From positions 1-9,001 of the forward strand of contig JARLIC010000021.1 of the NCBI GenBank assembly GCA_031291905.1: a stretch of DNA of 9,001 nucleotides, written 5' to 3'. This document shows positions 1 to 6,392 of the stretch, one piece after another. Source of the stretch: Minisyncoccota bacterium. GTDB taxonomy: Bacteria > Patescibacteriota > Minisyncoccia > UBA6257 > 2-01-FULL-56-20. A program made the translations under genes and the position numbers. The first letter of the stretch is position 1, and every line of letters starts with the position of its first letter. The notes beneath the pieces are model-generated. The model was given only the letters and a program-made list of their open reading frames with translations, was not told the DNA's origin and did not search any database.

Positions 1-69
1 ATATCCGATGGGAATATTGTACAGTCTGGGCAGCTGGTTGTCATCTTCGGAAAGCGAGGTTTGGAGAAC
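1..69 (+). other. Left-edge segment, possible end of an upstream gene
   Basis: No complete gene fits here. Two + strand frames are open to the window edge. Frame 1 is continuous with the HAD gene (it reads ...NIVQSGQLVVIFGKRG just before the HAD start), so a longer protein or fusion cannot be excluded from this window. Frame 2 stays open until a TGA at 71-73 that overlaps the HAD ATG as ATGA, the usual overlap between co-transcribed genes. The second reading would make the HAD gene the downstream member of an operon. The sequence here does not decide between them. Confidence 0.35.
56..60 (+). promoter_or_regulatory. Shine-Dalgarno site of the HAD gene
   Basis: GAGGT matches the complement of the 16S rRNA 3' end and lies 9 nt before the ATG at 70, which is ideal spacing. 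It favours the ATG at 70 over the in-frame TTG at 61, which would have no spacing at all. It is the only clear Shine-Dalgarno site correctly placed for a start codon in this window. Confidence 0.6.
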
Positions 70-783
70 ATGAATCTCATCATCCTGGACAAGGACGGCA
101 CGATGGTCGACAGCCTGACGCCGTTCTATCACGCCGTCGTGACGATATTCCGCCATTACGGGCTCGAACCTCCCACGCTCGACGATTATCGGGACAATAT
201 AACCCCCGATTTCATGCGGTTCTATTGGGACAGGGGCATTCCCCTGTACGTGACATCCCGTGAGCTCAACCGTCTGCGGATGGAACTCTGCGGGGAGGAA
301 GGGGCCTCCGTCGAACTCCTGCCCGGAGCAAAAGAACTCGTGAATCGCTGCCGGGAACTCGGTTTCAAGATATTCCTTGCGACCGCCGACACCTACGAGG
401 CAGCCTCGGGCCAACTCGAGAAGCTCGGCATCAAAGAGCTTGTGAGCGGATGGGCACGCGGCGGAATCTCGCGGCGCGACGACATACTGGACATCCTCGC
501 ATTCGCGGATGGTCTTTACGACGATAGCGAACCGTGGAACGTGTGGTATATCGACGACACGGCAAGCGGGATCGCCGACGCCAAAAGCATCCCGCTCGAA
601 GGGATCCACACCATCGGCTTCACGGGAGGATTTAACTCCCCCAGGAAGTTCGATGAGCTTCCCAAAGATCGGGCGCCGGACCACATCGTCAACTCGCTCT
701 TCGCCATCCCGTCCATAATCGATGCATACGTCGCCCTCCGCCAGTATCCGGCGACAAACCATAGCCAGTGGACAATCAATTGA
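70..783 (+). CDS. HAD-superfamily hydrolase, phosphoglycolate phosphatase-like
   Basis: A 237-residue cytoplasmic hydrolase, probably a small-molecule phosphatase. Seen in the sequence: motif I DKDGT at residues 7-11, where D7 would be the nucleophile and D9 the general acid/base; a helical cap-like segment at about 15-85; motif II in FLATAD (T105); basic residues R135/R136 where motif III is expected; and motif IV IDD (D162, D163), which would hold Mg2+. The order and spacing fit the subfamily I (Gph/PGMB-like) Rossmann-fold HAD phosphatases, and the length is typical. The substrate cannot be read from the sequence. ATG at 70 is chosen because motif I starts at once and GAGGT sits 9 nt upstream. 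It is the only + strand gene, converges on metG, and is closed by the terminator at 792-836. The upstream frame is open to the window edge. Confidence 0.85.
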   Translation: MNLIILDKDGTMVDSLTPFYHAVVTIFRHYGLEPPTLDDYRDNITPDFMRFYWDRGIPLYVTSRELNRLRMELCGEEGASVELLPGAKELVNRCRELGFKIFLATADTYEAASGQLEKLGIKELVSGWARGGISRRDDILDILAFADGLYDDSEPWNVWYIDDTASGIADAKSIPLEGIHTIGFTGGFNSPRKFDELPKDRAPDHIVNSLFAIPSIIDAYVALRQYPATNHSQWTIN

Positions 784-791
784 ACGCACAT

Positions 792-836
792 GCCGCAGCA
801 GGACAGACCATTGTCCCGCTGCGGCTTTTTTATTTT
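792..836 (+). terminator. Rho-independent terminator after the HAD gene
   Basis: A 14-bp stem with one mismatch pairs 792-805 with 812-825 around a 6-nt loop (GACCAT), followed by T6-A-T4 at 826-836. It starts 8 nt after the HAD stop codon. The T-run lies only on the + strand side, so it should work for the HAD gene. In the other direction the same hairpin would form about 40 nt after the metG stop, but without a U-tract. Confidence 0.92.
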
Positions 837-867
837 GCCAAGCGAGGGGTAAAACAAAATTCCTATT

Positions 868-2292
868 TTATTTCATCCGCGGGAAGAGGATCTCCGGCTT
901 CTTGATCGTCACCGCATCCCCGTCATGCGCGATCGCCGCGCCGATCTTCCTTGCCGTCTCCGGCATGAACGGCACGAGCTCGCGCGCCACCGCCTCAAGG
1001 AGCGCGATCAGGTTGGACATCGCCGCAGTGCGCGCCGGGCCCTCCTCCAATTCCCATATCTTCTCTTCGTTCACATAGCGATCGCCGAACGCGATGGCGG
1101 CCCAGACCGCCCCGAGCGCGTCGGAAAATCTGAACTGAGTAAGCTTCTCGTGGACGGCGGCGCGCATGGCCTTGATCGCACCCGTGAATTCGGGAGCGGG
1201 CGCCACGATCGCGAGCGGCAATTTTTCCGCCACGGTGAGCACGCGCGCGGCGAAATTGCCGAGCCCGTTCGCGAGGTCGCTGTTGTAGCGGTCCTTCATC
1301 TTCGTTTCGGAATAATCGCCATCCTCGCCGTACTGCACCTCGCGAAGGAGGAAATAGCGCATCGCGTCGATGCCGTACCGCGCGGCGAGATCGAGCGGGT
1401 CCACGCCGTTGCCGAGCGACTTGGACATCTTCGTGCCGCCGACGGTGAGGAACCCGTTCGCCGCGATCTGCCCGGGCAACGGCAGTCCCGCCGACATGAG
1501 CATTGCGGGCCAGATGACCGCGTGGAAACGCAGGATGTCTTTGCCGACGGTATGCACGTCCGCCGGATGGTTCTCCCAGCCTTCGATGCCCACCATCGAG
1601 ATATAATTCACGAGCGCGTCGGCCCATACGTAGATCGCCTGATGCGGATCGTTCGGCACGGGGATCCCCCACTCCTTCCCTTCGCGCGAGAAGCTCACAT
1701 CCTCAAGGCCGTCCTCCACGAAGCTCATCACCTCGCGATAACGGTTCGCGGGCACGACGAATTCCTGATGGGTCTCGTAGAACTCCATCAGCCTCTGCTG
1801 ATATTCCGAAAGTCTGAAGAAATAATTCTCCTCCTTCACGAGCTCCGGCTCGGTCTTGTGCTCCGGGCAAAGCCCATCCACCAGATCGCTCTCTTTTATG
1901 AACGCTTCGTGCCCCTTGCAATACAACCCTTCGTACATGCCCTTATAAAGGTCGCCCGCCGCCTCGATGCGGCCCCAGATATCCTTCACGATCTCAACGT
2001 GCCGCTCCTCCGTGGTGCGGATGAAGTCGGTGTTCGAGATGCCGAGCTTTGCCCAGGTCGAGCTCCACGTCTCCGCCATGCGGTCTATGTACGCGTGGAT
2101 CTCCTCGTTGTTCTTCCTTGCGGCGTCGACCGTCTTCTGCGAATTCTCGTCCACGCCGGTCGAAAAGGTCACCGCCTCGCCCTGCGCGGCGCGCCAGCGC
2201 GCGATCGTGTCGGCGACGATGGTCGTATACGCGTGGCCGATGTGCGGCTTGTCGTTCACATAATAGATAGGGGTGGTGATATAGAATTCCAT
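868..2292 (-). CDS. metG: Methionyl-tRNA synthetase, short form
   Basis: Charges tRNA-Met with methionine in the cytoplasm (class Ia aminoacyl-tRNA synthetase). Visible signatures are the HIGH motif at residues 17-20, the KMSKS motif at 288-292, WADAL at 223-227 and the FHAVIWPAML segment at about 256-265. The connective-peptide zinc knuckle reads C125-x2-H128-x13-C142-x2-H145. The spacing matches the single-knuckle bacterial enzymes, but the usual second Cys is His. At 474 residues it ends after the anticodon-binding helices and has no C-terminal EMAP/OB-fold dimerisation domain. The start codon at 2292 opens directly into EFYITTPIYYVND, the usual N-terminus. No Shine-Dalgarno site is seen, but a -10-like hexamer lies 6 nt upstream. 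It is convergent with the HAD gene, and the large inverted repeat lies just upstream of its promoter. Confidence 0.97.
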   Translation of the reverse strand: MEFYITTPIYYVNDKPHIGHAYTTIVADTIARWRAAQGEAVTFSTGVDENSQKTVDAARKNNEEIHAYIDRMAETWSSTWAKLGISNTDFIRTTEERHVEIVKDIWGRIEAAGDLYKGMYEGLYCKGHEAFIKESDLVDGLCPEHKTEPELVKEENYFFRLSEYQQRLMEFYETHQEFVVPANRYREVMSFVEDGLEDVSFSREGKEWGIPVPNDPHQAIYVWADALVNYISMVGIEGWENHPADVHTVGKDILRFHAVIWPAMLMSAGLPLPGQIAANGFLTVGGTKMSKSLGNGVDPLDLAARYGIDAMRYFLLREVQYGEDGDYSETKMKDRYNSDLANGLGNFAARVLTVAEKLPLAIVAPAPEFTGAIKAMRAAVHEKLTQFRFSDALGAVWAAIAFGDRYVNEEKIWELEEGPARTAAMSNLIALLEAVARELVPFMPETARKIGAAIAHDGDAVTIKKPEILFPRMK

Positions 2293-2298
2293 AGAGTT

Positions 2299-2327
2299 AG
2301 AATAATGGATTTACCGATAAATGGAAA
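2299..2327 (-). promoter_or_regulatory. Putative metG promoter, close to the start codon
   Basis: On the - strand, TTTCCA (2327-2322, 4 of 6 against TTGACA) is followed by a 17-nt spacer and TATTCT (2304-2299, 4 of 6 against TATAAT). TATTCT ends only 6 nt before the metG ATG, so transcription would begin at or next to the start codon, giving a leaderless message. The placement parallels L25 and the lytic transglycosylase. Both hexamers are weak, so this rests on spacing and repetition of the pattern. Confidence 0.35.
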
Positions 2328-2388
2328 GTTTCCCGACGAAGCGTCGTTTGCACGCATCGTAATTATGTTTCCCAAAGGGTATCACGGA

Positions 2389-2402
2389 GGCACGAAGGTG
2401 CC
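2389..2402. repeat. Hairpin 1 inside the foldback loop
   Basis: GGCAC-GAAG-GTGCC is a 5-bp stem with a 4-nt loop. It starts 9 nt inside the left 46-bp arm and forms the first small branch of the predicted junction structure. Confidence 0.7.
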
Positions 2403-2411
2403 GAGTGTTAA

Positions 2412-2438
2412 GGCACGAATTCAGCAGAATTCGATGCC
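2412..2438. repeat. Hairpin 2 inside the foldback loop
   Basis: Two GAATTC hexamers (2417-2422 and 2427-2432) are separated by AGCA. The pairing continues outward as C2416-G2433, then an unpaired A2434, then GGCA (2412-2415) with TGCC (2435-2438). This gives an 11-bp stem with one bulge and a 4-nt loop, ending 2 nt before the right arm. Confidence 0.75.
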
Positions 2439-2457
2439 GTCCCTTTGGGAAACATAA

Positions 2458-3432
2458 TTACGATGCGTGCAAACGACGCTTCGTCGACCAATCCTGCACC
2501 ACCTCCTGGAACACCGCCGCGGTCGGCACGGAAACGATGATGCCGAGAACGCCGCCGAGCTCCGCCCCGATCAGGAGCGCGACGATGACGATCACGGGAT
2601 GGAGTCCCACCGAGCGCCTGCTGAGAAGCGGCACGAGGATGTGCGACTCGAACTGCTGGGCGATCAGGAAGAATATCAGCGTATAGACCGCAAGCGTGGT
2701 GGAAGTGATGAGCGCGGCGGCAATCGCGACCGCGCCGGACATGATCGGGCCGAGGAACGGCACGAGTTCGAAGCATGCGGCGATCACGGCGATAAGGAAC
2801 GCGTATTTCACACCGAGCGCCGCGAGTCCGCCCCATACGATGAATCCCATGATCACGCTGAGCAGAAGCTGCATCCTGAACCACGAACTGATGAGCTGCT
2901 TGGACCGCGCGTAGATCCTCATGGTCGCCTCCTCGTAATCCGGCGGCGTCACCACTTTGAGAAACCGCTCGACGCCGTCATGCCCGAGGCTCAGATAGAA
3001 CGAACTCACGATCACCGCGAGCGCGAGGCCGAAGCTCCCGATGAAGTTCGAGAAGACGGAGAGCGGCGACGATTGTCCGGAAAGAAACTGGCTCGAGATC
3101 GCTCCCCACGAGCCCAATGAGCCGATGCCCGACCGGTTGATGCCCGCGAACACGGTGTTCAGCTCCACAAGCACGAACGGCACGAAGGTATAGATGAAAA
3201 GGATGAACGCGATGAGCGCGGCAAGGAATATGAGAATGACGCCCACGCTACGGGGAAGCTTCAGGCGCGATTCGAGGACGTCCACGATCCCCTCGAGGCC
3301 GGAGGAAATGATGATCGCCAAAAACAATCCGAGAAGGATCTGCCGTCCGGCATAAAGGACGACGACGAACACGGTGAATGCGAGGATCTTCCACAGCGCA
3401 CCCCATGAGACATCGATCGTTTTTGTTTCCAT
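2458..3432 (-). CDS. AI-2E family transporter (PF01594-type membrane protein)
   Basis: A 324-residue polytopic inner-membrane protein. Hydrophobic segments lie at about 12-43, 62-88, 132-148, 186-208, 210-245, 247-260 and 278-308. Family hallmarks are FELVPFLGPIMSG (221-233) and the C-terminal block from SHILVPLLSRRSVGLHP (263-279) through GGVLGIIVSVP (293-303). The family includes E. coli TqsA (proposed AI-2 exporter) and PerM, and many members have other or unknown substrates, so quorum-signal export should not be assumed. The start at 3432 is 8 nt after the M16 stop, implying co-transcription. An AGGAGG inside the M16 end is 22 nt upstream, too far for a normal Shine-Dalgarno site. The last nine residues (STKRRLHAS) and the stop are encoded inside the right arm of the 46-bp inverted repeat, outside the conserved domain. 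Confidence 0.93.
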   Translation of the reverse strand: METKTIDVSWGALWKILAFTVFVVVLYAGRQILLGLFLAIIISSGLEGIVDVLESRLKLPRSVGVILIFLAALIAFILFIYTFVPFVLVELNTVFAGINRSGIGSLGSWGAISSQFLSGQSSPLSVFSNFIGSFGLALAVIVSSFYLSLGHDGVERFLKVVTPPDYEEATMRIYARSKQLISSWFRMQLLLSVIMGFIVWGGLAALGVKYAFLIAVIAACFELVPFLGPIMSGAVAIAAALITSTTLAVYTLIFFLIAQQFESHILVPLLSRRSVGLHPVIVIVALLIGAELGGVLGIIVSVPTAAVFQEVVQDWSTKRRLHAS

Positions 3433-3440
3433 ATTGAAGA

Positions 3441-4721
3441 TTATTTGAGCGTTGCCTCCTTTGTGAATCTTTTCTCCGTCCGATACGGCCCCACGATGGC
3501 AATATTGAGGCCCTTATCCCTGAGCACCGCGCGCGCGACAGCGAGCACCTGCTCCGCGGTCACTCCCTTTATTCTATCCGCATACGCCTCCGGAGACAAA
3601 ATTTCCCTTCCGAATATCTCCTGTCCCCCGTAGAAGCTCGCCATATCGTCCGAGGTCTCGAGCCCGAGGACGAGATTCCCGAGCATGTGGTCCTTGGATT
3701 TCTGCAGTTCCTTCTCGGGTACCGGCCCGGCCGAGAGCCGGCGACACTCCTCGAGGACCGCGCCGATCACTGCGTCGATCTTCAGATGGTCCACGCCTGC
3801 CGAGATCCCGAGTGTCCCGTGATCGAGCGCAAGGTCGGCTCCCGCGCCCACATAATATGCCGCACCCATCTCCTCGCGCACGCGCATGAAGAGCCGCGAG
3901 CTCATGCCTCCGCCGAGGATGTCCGCAAGTACGCGCAGGGCGTAGCGGCGCGGATCGAACATGTCGAATGCGCGGAACGCGATCGCGAGATGCGCCTGGT
4001 CGGTCTTCTTGAAGTGCACTTTTACGCGCGGCGCGGATTGCCGTTCGACCGTCCTTTTCTTTGCGATGACGCGGCGGCGCGGAAGGCTCCCGAAATATTC
4101 TTTTATCTGCGCGAGCGCGGCCTTCTCGTTGAACTTTCCCGCGACCACGACCACCGTCCCCTGCGCCACATAGCGCGCCGCGCGGTAACCGACGAAGTCG
4201 TCGCGACCAAGGCGCCGGATGACCTTCTTTTCGCCGCCGACGTCCCAGCCCGCCGGCTGGTCGCCGTACACGAGCGCGTCGAGCAGCTGCTGGGCCTTCG
4301 CCGGCAGATCGTCCTCGTACATGTTGATCTCCTGGATGATCACGCCCCGTTCCTTTTCGATCTCCGCGCGTTCGAACAGCGGGTTCAGATAAAGGTCCGA
4401 CACGATCTCGAGGATGTCCGGCAATTTCTCGGCGCGCACCTTTGCCCAATACCCCGTGTACTCATGATCGGTGAACGCGTTCGACTGCGCCCCGAGCGAG
4501 GCAAGTTCATGCGCGATCATGCCCGGCTTCGGACGGCTCGCGGTGCCCTTGAACATGAGATGCTCGAGGAAATGCGAGACGCCGTTGATCTTCTTCGTCT
4601 CGTATTCCGAGCCGGCCTCGACCAGAATGAGCGCCGTTGCGGCGAGGTCCTCCGGGCGCGGTACAAAAAGCACGCGCAGTCCGTTCTTCAATGTTATTTT
4701 TTTGAGATCTTTCATCGCCAT
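3441..4721 (-). CDS. M16 family zinc metallopeptidase (insulinase/MPP-like)
   Basis: A 426-residue M16B-type peptidase, the size of a single bacterial two-domain subunit such as YmxG-type proteases. The inverted zinc motif is H50-F-L-E-H54 with E131 after exactly 76 residues (HxxEHx76E). H50, H54 and E131 would bind zinc, and E53 would activate water. The C-terminal half-domain holds GGGMSSRLF (270-278) with R282 and Y289/Y290, where the family's Arg/Tyr pair normally sits. The zinc site is intact, so this is the active rather than the inactive subunit type. No signal peptide or membrane segment is seen, so it is probably cytoplasmic. ATG at 4721 and ATG at 4715 (MAM) are both possible starts. 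A TATTGT lies 5 nt before the first, 11 nt before the second. It follows the lytic transglycosylase by 74 nt and is closely followed by the AI-2E gene. The substrate is unknown. Confidence 0.95.
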   Translation of the reverse strand: MAMKDLKKITLKNGLRVLFVPRPEDLAATALILVEAGSEYETKKINGVSHFLEHLMFKGTASRPKPGMIAHELASLGAQSNAFTDHEYTGYWAKVRAEKLPDILEIVSDLYLNPLFERAEIEKERGVIIQEINMYEDDLPAKAQQLLDALVYGDQPAGWDVGGEKKVIRRLGRDDFVGYRAARYVAQGTVVVVAGKFNEKAALAQIKEYFGSLPRRRVIAKKRTVERQSAPRVKVHFKKTDQAHLAIAFRAFDMFDPRRYALRVLADILGGGMSSRLFMRVREEMGAAYYVGAGADLALDHGTLGISAGVDHLKIDAVIGAVLEECRRLSAGPVPEKELQKSKDHMLGNLVLGLETSDDMASFYGGQEIFGREILSPEAYADRIKGVTAEQVLAVARAVLRDKGLNIAIVGPYRTEKRFTKEATLK

Positions 4722-4743
4722 ATACTACAATAATCCTTTCTTA

Positions 4744-4797
4744 TTTTTTCTTCCCCTTCTTTCCTTCTTCCCTTCTCTGCTTCTTCCCTTCTTCCCT
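4744..4797. repeat. Homopyrimidine tract with mirror and direct repeats
   Basis: 54 nt on the + strand are pyrimidine except G4779; the - strand transcript is therefore purine-only here. CTTCTTCCCTTCT occurs twice (4764-4776 and 4780-4792). The segment 4780-4794 is a perfect 15-nt mirror repeat centred on C4787, the kind of sequence that can form triplex (H-) DNA. It overlaps the stop codon of the lytic transglycosylase and fills most of the gap to the M16 gene. No terminator hairpin is seen in the gap. Confidence 0.8.
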
Positions 4798-6292
4798 AGT
4801 TATTGGTGATCGTCTGAATATCCGCGTCGAAGCTCTGCGCGCGTTCCACCACCGCCTCGCCGTACGTCCAGAGATAGCTCTTCCAGCGGCTGCCGGCGTA
4901 ATACTTCGCCGCCGTGCAGCGCTCCTGGTCGATCACCGCGCTGTACGACGCCTTGCAACCCACCATGCCGTCCTTCAGATAGAGCCCGGTTGCCACGAAC
5001 GCGTCCGTGTTGCTCCATGGAGACGGCGGATTGTCCCCGGTGACCTTCGCAATGCCGCTCGCATAGAGCTGCCATGTCGAAGGGACGAATTGCGCAGGTC
5101 CCATGGCGCCGCCGTACGCGCCGTCGGCGTTCGCGCACGACACTTTCATTTCATCCGGGTTAAGGCCGAGCGATGCCGTGATGGCGAGGAAGATCGGCTG
5201 GTTGGAAGGGCTCATCGCGGTCTTGTAACCGCATTGGCCCACGTTCTGGCCGAGCGCCGACTCGCGGTCGAGAATGGCGAGGATGAACGCCGGATCGATA
5301 CCCGTCGCACCCGACGCGAGTTTTGCATATTGATATGCATCCTCGAACGAGAGCTGTCCGCCGCCGAGCAGCTGGAAGATGCGGTTCCTGATCTGGGCCG
5401 CGGTCGCCTGGGTCTGCGTAAGGAGCGCCTGATATTTCGATTCTTCGCCCTTCGTCGCGGTGAGAAGCTGGGCCTTCTGCGACTTGGTGGTCGACACCTC
5501 CGCCGCCTGGGCCTGTGCATACGCCGCCGCGGTCGCCGCATCGCTCTTCGACGCTTCGAACTGCTGCTCCTGGTCCTGGAGCTGGCTCTGAAGATCGGTG
5601 ATCTGCTGGACCGCAACGCGAAGATTGTCCTGCAGGAGGCTTATTCCCTGCGTCTCGTCCCAGAAATCCGACAGGCGCGGATTCGCGAGGAACACCTCGA
5701 TGAGACTGGTCTGGTCCGCCTCGTACATCGTCTTCACGAGCTCCCCGATCGCCGCCTTCTTGCTCGTGATGTCCGACTGCGTCACCGAGATCTGCGATTG
5801 CGTCTCACTGATCTGCTGATTCAACTGCTGGATGGTCAGATTGACCGCCTGGATCTGGAGGTTGAGCGAGGCAATCTTCGCGTTCAACTGGGATATCTGG
5901 CTGGAAAGCGTCTTCCCTTGGCTCTGGTAGCTCGTGATCTGGCTCTGGTATTGGTCGATCTGGGTCTCAAGCTGGGCCAACTGGGCCTCGAGCGCGGTAC
6001 GCTCGGCGGCGGGATCGGTAGTGGCACCCGTGGAACTTGTCCCGCTTCCCGTCGCGCTGCCCGATGCCCGCGTGAGCGACGTCGGCGCATTCACCGATCC
6101 GAATATGAAAAGGGCGCCCGCCAACGCGTATACCGCGTACCGGGAGATCTTCGTGAACGGGATACGGATCGTCCTTTTCTTTTCCCCAAGATCCAATCGT
6201 TCCGGAAGCGTACTGAATGCGGTCCATTGGCTGCCGTCGCGTTTCGCAAACGAGACATCACCAAGTACCTTCGGCTTCAAGGGTCGTTTCAT
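4796..6292 (-). CDS. Membrane-anchored coiled-coil protein with MltB-type lytic transglycosylase domain
   Basis: A 498-residue envelope protein, predicted to cleave peptidoglycan glycan strands outside the membrane. In order: a basic cytoplasmic N-terminus (1-51); one membrane helix (about 52-69); a Ser/Thr/Gly-rich linker (71-95); a long Gln-rich coiled coil (about 97-300) like those of EnvC/PcsB-type wall hydrolases; and a C-terminal SLT_2/MltB-like domain (about 312-490). In that domain E344 in LDRESALG is the likely catalytic acid, and GGAMGPAQFVPSTWQLY (394-410) is the family signature. Four Cys (354, 386, 446, 459) could form disulfides. The start at 6292 is chosen because an upstream extension would cross the L25 terminator and overlap the L25 gene. 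A TATAAT lies 9 nt upstream, and L25 is separated by a terminator. Likely roles are wall remodelling or cell separation. Confidence 0.9.
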   Translation of the reverse strand: MKRPLKPKVLGDVSFAKRDGSQWTAFSTLPERLDLGEKKRTIRIPFTKISRYAVYALAGALFIFGSVNAPTSLTRASGSATGSGTSSTGATTDPAAERTALEAQLAQLETQIDQYQSQITSYQSQGKTLSSQISQLNAKIASLNLQIQAVNLTIQQLNQQISETQSQISVTQSDITSKKAAIGELVKTMYEADQTSLIEVFLANPRLSDFWDETQGISLLQDNLRVAVQQITDLQSQLQDQEQQFEASKSDAATAAAYAQAQAAEVSTTKSQKAQLLTATKGEESKYQALLTQTQATAAQIRNRIFQLLGGGQLSFEDAYQYAKLASGATGIDPAFILAILDRESALGQNVGQCGYKTAMSPSNQPIFLAITASLGLNPDEMKVSCANADGAYGGAMGPAQFVPSTWQLYASGIAKVTGDNPPSPWSNTDAFVATGLYLKDGMVGCKASYSAVIDQERCTAAKYYAGSRWKSYLWTYGEAVVERAQSFDADIQTITNN

Positions 6293-6301
6293 TACTCTCT
6301 T

Positions 6302-6307
6302 ATTATA
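6302..6307 (-). promoter_or_regulatory. TATAAT -10 element of the lytic transglycosylase gene
   Basis: A perfect TATAAT on the - strand ends 9 nt before the ATG at 6292 and lies just downstream of the L25 terminator, where a new promoter is expected. The 17-bp-spaced -35 position reads TCCCTT, a poor match. Transcription would start within about 3 nt of the ATG, so the message would be nearly leaderless, although AGAGAG before the ATG could serve as a weak ribosome site if transcription started further upstream. Confidence 0.5.
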
Positions 6308-6311
6308 ACTC

Positions 6312-6337
6312 AAAAGAAGGGAAGAAGGGAGGAAGAA
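6312..6337. repeat. Homopurine tract with mirror repeat before the lytic transglycosylase
   Basis: 26 nt on the + strand are purine only. AGGGAAGAAGGGA (6318-6330) is a perfect mirror repeat centred on G6324 and is the exact reverse complement of 4785-4797 at the other end of the gene. It lies between the L25 terminator and the TATAAT, where the -35 would be. Confidence 0.75.
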
Positions 6338-6350
6338 TGCGGGAAAGAAT

Positions 6351-6379
6351 AAAAAAAATAGCCGTTTAAGGCTATTTTT
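6351..6379 (-). terminator. Rho-independent terminator after L25
   Basis: On the - strand AAAAATAGCC (6379-6370 complement) pairs with GGCTATTTTT (6363-6354 complement) as a 10-bp stem around a 6-nt TTAAAC loop, and the T-run continues to eight T at 6358-6351. It begins 13 nt after the L25 stop. The A-rich side mirrors the T-rich side, so it could also act on + strand transcripts. Confidence 0.9.
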
Positions 6380-6392
6380 CGTCCAATTGTTT

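Larger units (their letters stand above)
2334..2486. repeat. 153-bp foldback element with 46-bp perfect inverted repeats
   Basis: The arms 2334-2379 and 2441-2486 are exact reverse complements over all 46 bp, and pairing stops at both ends (2333/2487 and 2380/2440 do not match). The 61-nt loop contains two further hairpins (2389-2402 and 2412-2438), so a single strand would fold into a long stem topped by a junction with two short arms. The right arm contains the last nine codons and the TAA of the AI-2E gene. The left arm is intergenic, 7 nt before the putative metG -35. No transposase ORF, U-tract or flanking direct repeat is visible. Possible origins are a small non-autonomous foldback element or a local inverted duplication of the AI-2E gene end. 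A transcript-level role (RNase III site, 3'-end protection) is also possible. Confidence 0.9.

Noticed and set aside
61..69. TTG start for the HAD gene
   Set aside because: GAGGT directly abuts this TTG, leaving no spacing, but is 9 nt from the ATG at 70.
840..867. Terminator for metG just after its stop
   Set aside because: Only a 5-bp AT stem (AAAAT/ATTTT) is present, too weak to call, although a short T-rich stretch follows.
925..2457. Long + strand open frame (510 codons) opposite metG
   Set aside because: It is antisense to a clearly recognised synthetase, is rich in Arg/His/Val typical of antisense frames in GC-rich DNA, and shows no family signature.
2334..2486. Foldback element as a tRNA, an integron attC site or an IS200/IS605 end
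   Set aside because: No anticodon arm, CCA or tRNA box pattern; no GTTRRRY/RYYYAAC core sites; no transposase nearby. The stem is longer and more perfect than any of these.
2334..2486. Foldback element as a standard bidirectional terminator
   Set aside because: No T-run follows the stem on either strand, and the stem is far longer than usual terminators.
3687..4733. Long + strand open frame opposite the M16 gene
   Set aside because: Antisense shadow of an M16 gene with an intact zinc motif; composition is Arg/His-rich and no domain is recognisable.
5090..6352. Long + strand open frame opposite the lytic transglycosylase
   Set aside because: It mirrors the repetitive coiled-coil codons (Arg/Leu-rich output) and has no independent signature.
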